Shown here: positions 59,505-64,000 of the stretch, piece by piece
How the letters are laid out: the number at the start of each line of letters is the position of its first letter
Numbering within the stretch: the stretch's first letter is position 1
Source of the DNA: Betaproteobacteria bacterium
GTDB taxonomy: Bacteria > Pseudomonadota > Gammaproteobacteria > Burkholderiales > Casimicrobiaceae
Reading direction: 5' to 3'
DNA length: 64,000 nt
NCBI GenBank assembly: GCA_016717855.1
Contig: JADKEV010000001.1
Coordinates: forward strand, 1 to 64,000
Notes under the pieces: generated by a model
Seen by the model: the letters and a program-made list of their open reading frames with translations, nothing else
Told to the model about the DNA's origin: nothing
Database searches by the model: none
Program-made: the position numbers and the translations under genes

Positions 59505-60833
59505 ATGTACAAAGTCCTCCTCACCGGCGTATTGGGCGCCTTGATTGCAACCGGCGCGGGCGCCGCGGCGGTCATTGACGGCTGCCAGCTCTATCCCGCC
59601 AACAACATCTGGAACACGCCTATCGACACGGCGCCGGTTCACGCGAACTCGGCGGCCTACATCAACACCATCGGCGCCGCGGTCACCGTGCACCCGGACT
59701 TCGGCACCGTGTACGACGGCGCCCCGAACGGCATTCCCTATACGACGGTGCCCGGCACGCAGCCCATGGTGCCGATCAGCTTCACCTACGCCGGCGACTC
59801 CGACCCCGGACCCTATCCGCTGCCGCCCGACGCGCCGATCGAGGGCGGACCGGCCTCCAACGGCGACCGGCACGTGCTGGTGATCGATCGCGATGACTGC
59901 GTTCTCTACGAGGTCTACGCGGCGCGGCTGCAGACGGACGGCAGCTGGCGCGCCGGCTCCGGCGCCAAATGGGACTTGAACTCGAATGCGCTGCGACCCG
60001 CGACCTGGACCTCCGCCGACGCCGCCGGCCTGCCCATCCTGGCCGGGCTGGTACGCTACGACGAAGTGGTGAGCGGGGCGATCACCCACGCCTTGCGCTT
60101 TACCGCGCCGCAGACCCGGAACACGTTCGTGTGGCCGGGGCGGCACCAGGCCTCGAGCCTGACCGGCGCCCAGTATCCGCCGATGGGCCAGCGCTTCCGG
60201 CTCAAAGCCGGCGTCGATATTTCAGGTTTCTCCCCCGCGATGCAGGTGATTCTGCGGGCGCTGAAGAAGTACGGGATGATGCTCTCCGACAACGGCGGCG
60301 CATGGTACGTCAGCGGCGCGCCCGATCCGCGCTGGGACGACGACGAGTTGCATACGCTGGGGCAACTCACCGGCAGCGACTTCGAGGCCGTCGACGTGTC
60401 CGCGCTGCAGGTCGCCGCCGATTCCGGCCAGGCCGTGCAGCCCACACCGCCGCTGCCGCTGCCCCCGCCACCGCCGGGGTCGAACTACGACATCGACGGC
60501 GACGGTGCGTATGATGCACTGACCGACGGCTTGCTGATGCTGCGCTACATGTTCGGCATCCGGGGTCCGGCGCTGACCGGCGGCGCGACCGGCACGGGCG
60601 CCACGCGCAACACGCCGGAAATCGAAACGCTGCTAGGGCAATTCGGCGCCGCGCTCGACATCGACGGCGACAACGCCGCCGATGCGCTGACCGACGGCCT
60701 GCTGGTGCTGCGCAAGATGTTCGGCCTGTCAGGCGGGCCCCTGATCGCCGGCGCCATCGGCGCCAATGCCGTGCGCACCACGGCCCAGGCGGTCTCGGCG
60801 TACATGGACGGATTCCTGCCGGCGCTGCCCTGA
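59505..60833 (+). CDS. Secreted protein with two dockerin-like calcium repeats
   Basis: 442 aa with a signal peptide (MYKVLLTGVLGALIATGAGAAA). Residues about 25-305 form one large beta-rich domain (LYPANNIWNTPIDTAPVHANSA, HPDFGTVYDGAPNGIPYTTVP) that I do not recognise by function. A Pro-rich linker (PPLPLPPPPPG) precedes two repeats: DIDGDGAYDALTDGLLMLRYMFG and DIDGDNAADALTDGLLVLRKMFG, each followed by about 30 residues, matching the EF-hand-like loop and helix of dockerin type I. A cohesin partner was not seen here. It may be a surface or extracellular enzyme anchored through calcium-bound repeats. Confidence 0.75.
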   Translation: MYKVLLTGVLGALIATGAGAAAVIDGCQLYPANNIWNTPIDTAPVHANSAAYINTIGAAVTVHPDFGTVYDGAPNGIPYTTVPGTQPMVPISFTYAGDSDPGPYPLPPDAPIEGGPASNGDRHVLVIDRDDCVLYEVYAARLQTDGSWRAGSGAKWDLNSNALRPATWTSADAAGLPILAGLVRYDEVVSGAITHALRFTAPQTRNTFVWPGRHQASSLTGAQYPPMGQRFRLKAGVDISGFSPAMQVILRALKKYGMMLSDNGGAWYVSGAPDPRWDDDELHTLGQLTGSDFEAVDVSALQVAADSGQAVQPTPPLPLPPPPPGSNYDIDGDGAYDALTDGLLMLRYMFGIRGPALTGGATGTGATRNTPEIETLLGQFGAALDIDGDNAADALTDGLLVLRKMFGLSGGPLIAGAIGANAVRTTAQAVSAYMDGFLPALP

Positions 60834-60930
60834 CTTACAATCACGCAATTCACCAATGCCAGCCGCCGCGATTCGTAGGTGCGCACCATGCAAGCGTATC
60901 GCGGCGGCCCAACCTGCTCTTGGCTTTGCA

Positions 60931-61305
60931 ATGACCAACGACTCTCAGATCTCCGCCTTTCTCGCCGACTACATCGGCCTCTACACGCGCGACGCGCTGC
61001 CGCGCTGGCGCGAACTGTTCCTCCCGGGCGCGACGGCAACCTCGCTGAACGCCGACGGTTCGGTGACGACGTGGGGACTCGATGCGTTCATGGAACGGCA
61101 ACGCAACAGCTTCGCCTCAGGCAAGCCGATCCGCGAAACGCTCGAAAACACGAATGCCCAACGGACGGGAAACCTGGCCTCGGTGCGTTCGGACTTCGTC
61201 TGGACCGACGGCGAAGTCTCCCGCCGCGGCCGGCTGATGTTGCTGTTGATCGTCCAGCGCGACCAGCCGCTGATCCAGGCCCTCACTTTCAGCTACGAAG
61301 CCTGA
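60931..61305 (+). CDS. SnoaL/NTF2-like protein
   Basis: 124 aa: SQISAFLADYIGLYTRDALPRWRELFLPGATATS, DAFMERQRNSFASGKPIRETLEN and a beta-sheet end RGRLMLLLIVQRDQPLIQALTFSYEA fit the cone-shaped NTF2-like fold. Might be a small isomerase or a binding protein. ATG 60931 chosen; upstream frame (from 60766) overlaps the end of the previous gene and has no coding look. Confidence 0.75.
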   Translation: MTNDSQISAFLADYIGLYTRDALPRWRELFLPGATATSLNADGSVTTWGLDAFMERQRNSFASGKPIRETLENTNAQRTGNLASVRSDFVWTDGEVSRRGRLMLLLIVQRDQPLIQALTFSYEA

Positions 61306-61324
61306 AGCGTTGCCGGCGCGTCGG

Positions 61325-62041
61325 TCAGGACGTGCCGGTCAGGCCGAGATAGATGTCCTGCACGCGGCGGTCCTGCTTCAATTCCTCGGCGGTGCCGGCT
61401 AGCGTGATCGCCCCGCGCTCGACGACGAGCGCGCGATCGGCAACCGACAACGCGACGTCGATCTGCTGTTCGACGATCAGCACGGCGACCCCCTGCCGCG
61501 CCCAGTTCCGGAGGAACTCGAGGATGGGCGGGATCAGCGCCTGCGCGATTCCCAGCGACGGCTCGTCGCAGAGCAGCACCGCGGGCCGCGCGACGAACGC
61601 TTGCGCCAGCGCCAGCATCTGCTGCTGGCCCCCGCTGAGGTCACGCGCCGCCGACTTCAGTTTGGTGCGCAGGATCGGGAAGAACTCCAGCACCGGCCCG
61701 GCCAGCGTTTCGAAGTCGCCGCCGTCCGCGCGTACCGCCGCGCCCAGGCGGATGTTGTCGGCCACGCTCAGCTCCGGAAACACCCGATGCCCGTCGAGGA
61801 CCAGGCGCAAGCCCTCCCGCGCGTTGATTTCCGGCGGCTGTCCCGTGATGTCGCGGCCGCCCAACAGCACGCTGCCGCGCGTGGGCTTGATGAAACCGGC
61901 GATGCTGCGCAGCAGGGTCGACTTGCCGGCGCCGTTCCCGCCCAGCACCAGCACGACTTCGCCCGGCCCCACCGTCAGGCTGATATCGTGGAGCACCGGC
62001 ACGCGCCCGTAGCCCGCGTGCAGGTTGCGGACCTCAAGCAT
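61325..62041 (-). CDS. livF: Branched-chain amino-acid-type ABC transporter ATP-binding protein LivF
   Basis: 238 aa. Walker A LGGNGAGKSTLL, Q-loop, signature LSGGQQQMLAL, Walker B AVLLCDEPSLGIA and H-loop IVEQQIDVAL. Pairs with LivG to drive uptake of branched-chain amino acids, amides or similar substrates. The start overlaps the end of the livMG fusion by 8 bp. Confidence 0.92.
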   Translation of the reverse strand: MLEVRNLHAGYGRVPVLHDISLTVGPGEVVLVLGGNGAGKSTLLRSIAGFIKPTRGSVLLGGRDITGQPPEINAREGLRLVLDGHRVFPELSVADNIRLGAAVRADGGDFETLAGPVLEFFPILRTKLKSAARDLSGGQQQMLALAQAFVARPAVLLCDEPSLGIAQALIPPILEFLRNWARQGVAVLIVEQQIDVALSVADRALVVERGAITLAGTAEELKQDRRVQDIYLGLTGTS

Positions 62042-63815
62042 CGCGCTTGCCGGTGAACAACGCGCGCACCTTCGGATTGCCGACGATCTGGTCGGGCGCG
62101 CCCTCGGCGACGATCGCCCCGGCATCGAGTACGGTGATGCGGTCCGCCACGCGCCAGACCAGGTCGAGATCATGTTCGACCAGGATGATGGTCTTGCCCA
62201 GCGCATCGCGCAGGTGCCGCAGCAACGTCGCGAAGTCGCGCCGCTCCTCCGGCGAGAGCCCGGCGGCCGGTTCGTCGAGCAACAGCACCGAGCCGTCCAT
62301 CGCGATGACGCGCAGCACTTCCAGCAACCGCCGCTGCGCATGTGGCAGCAGGTCGGGCCGCTCCGCGCGCCAGCGCTCCCCGACCCCGGCATCGGCGAGC
62401 GCCCGGAACAGCCAGTCGGCGCGGCCGCGATCATCGCCGAAATCGGCGCCGATCTGCAGGTTCTCCCGGATCGACAAGTCGTCGAACACACGCGGGGTCT
62501 GGAACGTGCGCCCGACGCCAAGGCGCGCGATGCGCCAGGCGGCGAGCCGCGTCGTGTCCTGGTCGAGAATGCGGACCCGTCCCTGATCGAGGCGCGCGAA
62601 ACCGGAGATCACGTTGAGCAGCGTCGTCTTGCCCGATCCGTTGGGTCCGACCAGTCCGTGTATCGTGCCGCGGACGACCTTGAGATCGACGTTGTCGAGC
62701 GCGATCACCTGTCCGTATGACTTGCGCGCGGTCTCGACCGCGACGACCGGCGCGGCATCCGGCGGCGCTGCGGCGCGGGCCGCCTGCGCGCGCTCTTCCC
62801 CCGTCACCGCCATGATCCACTGCACCCCGACCTCCGCTCCGCCCGCATGCTGCCGGCGCCGCCGCAGCCATGTTTCCACCGATCCCACCAGGCCGTCGGG
62901 GAACAGCAGCATGATCGTCAGCGCGACCAGCCCGTAGCCGATCAGCCGGTAGTTGACGAGGTCGACCAGCAGCACGTTCGGCACGAGATAGAGAATCCAA
63001 ACGCCCAGTATCGGACCCAGCAGCCGGCCGCGCCCGCCGACGATCACCGAGAAGAAAAAGAAGATCGACAACTCGAGATGGAACGCTGAAGGGCTCAGGA
63101 ACCCGACAACCGGGACATAGAGGATGCCGGCGAGTCCGGTGCCGAACGCCGCGATTACGAACGCCGCGGACCGCACATGACCCGGGCTGAAGCCCAGCGC
63201 CTGCGCGGCTTCCGGGCTCACCGCGGCGACCCGCATGTGGCGGCCCAGGCGCGTTGCCCGCAGCGCCGCGTGTCCCGCCAGCGCCGCGCTGGTCAGCGCG
63301 ATCACCAGGAAAGACAGGGGCGTCAGTCCCCAGAACAGCGGTGCGTTCAGCGCCGGCACGGCGCGCGTGATGCCGTTGATGCCGTTCGTATAGTCGTTGA
63401 ACGAGACCAGCAGTTCGGGGAACACCATCGCCACGCTCAGCGTCACGAAACCCAGGTAGTAGCCCTGCACGCGCAACGCCGGTAGCGCGTAGAGGCTGCC
63501 CAACGCGAGCGCTGCCAGCAGTCCGAAGCCGGCCGCAACGGCAAAGCCGGCGCCGTGCAGGCTCGAGGCGATGCCGACGGTGTACGCGGCGGCGCCGAAC
63601 ACCGCGCCCTGCCCGAACGAGACCTGGCCCGCATCGGCCAACAACATGTTCTGCAACACGGCCACCGCGATGTACAGGTTCACCAGCAGAAAGGTGTGGC
63701 TCCAGTACTGGTTTCCGGCGATCGCCGGCACGGCGATGCTGACGATCACCGTGAGGACACCGAGCGCAAGCTGGGCGCGGTCGGACAGTCCGTCAGGGCC
63801 CAGGAGCGCGGACAT
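62034..63815 (-). CDS. livMG: LivM-LivG fusion: permease plus ATPase of branched-chain-type ABC transporter
   Basis: 593 aa. Residues about 1-310 are a LivM permease (NMLLADAGQVSFGQGAVFGAAAYT, GYYLGFVTLSVAMVFPELLVSFNDYTNGINGIT, VIVGGRGRLLGPILGVWILYLVP). After a linker, residues about 350-590 are a LivG ATPase with Walker A GLVGPNGSGKTTLLN, LLPHAQRRLLEVLRVIAMDG in place of the strict signature, Walker B VLLLDEPAAGLSPEE and VEHDLDLVW. The fusion is common in betaproteobacteria. It starts directly after livH, 1 bp apart. Confidence 0.92.
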   Translation of the reverse strand: MSALLGPDGLSDRAQLALGVLTVIVSIAVPAIAGNQYWSHTFLLVNLYIAVAVLQNMLLADAGQVSFGQGAVFGAAAYTVGIASSLHGAGFAVAAGFGLLAALALGSLYALPALRVQGYYLGFVTLSVAMVFPELLVSFNDYTNGINGITRAVPALNAPLFWGLTPLSFLVIALTSAALAGHAALRATRLGRHMRVAAVSPEAAQALGFSPGHVRSAAFVIAAFGTGLAGILYVPVVGFLSPSAFHLELSIFFFFSVIVGGRGRLLGPILGVWILYLVPNVLLVDLVNYRLIGYGLVALTIMLLFPDGLVGSVETWLRRRRQHAGGAEVGVQWIMAVTGEERAQAARAAAPPDAAPVVAVETARKSYGQVIALDNVDLKVVRGTIHGLVGPNGSGKTTLLNVISGFARLDQGRVRILDQDTTRLAAWRIARLGVGRTFQTPRVFDDLSIRENLQIGADFGDDRGRADWLFRALADAGVGERWRAERPDLLPHAQRRLLEVLRVIAMDGSVLLLDEPAAGLSPEERRDFATLLRHLRDALGKTIILVEHDLDLVWRVADRITVLDAGAIVAEGAPDQIVGNPKVRALFTGKRDA

Positions 63816-64000
63816 TCAGACGCGCCGCGCCGTGGTCCGCCCGAATAAGCCTTGTGGCCGCAACATCAGCACGCCGATCAGCAACGCCAGCGAAACGACG
63901 TTCTGGAACTGGCCGCCGTACTCGTACGCGGCGTACATCGAGGCCACGCCCACCAGCGGTCCGCCGATCATCGCCCCGGTGTTGCTGCCCAGCCCGCCGA
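63816..64000 (-). CDS. livH: Branched-chain amino-acid-type ABC permease LivH, 5' end outside window
   Basis: The last 61 residues: SGLGSNTGAMIGGPLVGVASMYAAYEY, then a final helix (NVVSLALLIGVLMLRPQGLF) and GRTTARRV. LRPQGLFG near the end is a hallmark of this permease family. It forms the membrane channel with LivM. The stop is immediately before the livMG ATG, so all three belong to one operon whose binding-protein gene must lie beyond the window. Confidence 0.88.
   Translation of the reverse strand, partial: GGLGSNTGAMIGGPLVGVASMYAAYEYGGQFQNVVSLALLIGVLMLRPQGLFGRTTARRV

Noticed and set aside
1..64000. CRISPR array, rRNA, tRNA or intact transposon
   Set aside because: No regularly spaced direct repeats, no conserved rRNA segments, no tRNA-like cloverleaf noticed, and no transposase or integrase motif was seen on either strand.

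Overview
The window looks like a chromosomal segment of a GC-rich betaproteobacterium, most like Burkholderiales or a related environmental lineage. I infer this from the tripartite tricarboxylate transporter with its Bug-type binding protein (tctC-tctB-tctA), an AMACR-type CaiB protein, a RegB/RegA-type redox two-component pair, a TrpX-type ABC binding protein, and a short GATGGGTATCGC-type intergenic hairpin present four times. No rRNA, tRNA, CRISPR array or intact transposase was seen. Single-base indels, several in G/C runs, break at least five otherwise normal genes. A stretch around 40.07-43.83 kb is so frameshifted that either that part of the assembly is poor or the genes there are decaying.

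Layout. 0-2 kb: end of a ribbon-helix-helix protein, a ParS/MbcA-RES toxin-antitoxin pair, a small unknown protein and a degenerate copy of the 3' end of the window's own EF-G-like gene. 2-8.5 kb (minus strand): one probable operon of secreted or envelope proteins ending in DUF4266, a DUF3570 barrel and ApbE. The barrel carries two ApbE-type flavinylation motifs. 8.6-10.6 kb (plus): regB-regA, separated from that operon by two tandem 17-bp RegA-like boxes. 10.8-19.9 kb: ABC binding protein, EF-G-like GTPase, acyl-CoA racemase/transferase, a core-MetE methionine synthase with a small lipoprotein, a thioredoxin-fold protein, hemC-hemD and a 2-hydroxyacid dehydrogenase. 20-29.3 kb: a MaoC-Pta fusion plus acetate kinase behind an elaborate promoter with a PhaR-like palindrome, an S10 serine carboxypeptidase and an RND efflux pair.

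29.3-34.6 kb is an accessory island with visibly lower GC: hicBA, two translationally coupled unknown genes (one with zinc-ribbon cysteines), a membrane-anchored unknown and a single-chain MmeI-like restriction-modification enzyme. 34.9-39.2 kb: MFS transporter, then LiaI/LiaF-like membrane proteins coupled to a LytS/LytTR two-component pair, a likely envelope-stress unit. 39.3-43.8 kb: a Gly-rich repeat protein and a series of broken genes. 44-47 kb (minus): flavoprotein monooxygenase, DUF2783 and metallo-beta-lactamase-fold protein, a recurrent catabolic trio. 47-51.4 kb: ferredoxin-type reductase, SDR epimerase, ubiA, a deoxyinosine-type DNA glycosylase, an integral membrane protein with an HELFH motif and a lipoprotein. 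51.6-55.5 kb: an SDR lacking the usual catalytic Tyr/Lys, with tctCBA. 55.6-61.3 kb: an internally deleted yegD remnant, TfoX-like protein, AmiD-like amidase, aldo/keto reductase, UppP, a secreted protein with two dockerin-like calcium repeats and a SnoaL-like protein. 61.3-64 kb (minus): branched-chain amino-acid-type ABC transporter, with livM and livG fused in one ORF and livH running off the window.

Many gene ends overlap by 4 bp (ATGA/GTGA), so translational coupling is common here. Family assignments rest on motifs I can read in the translations; no database search was possible.
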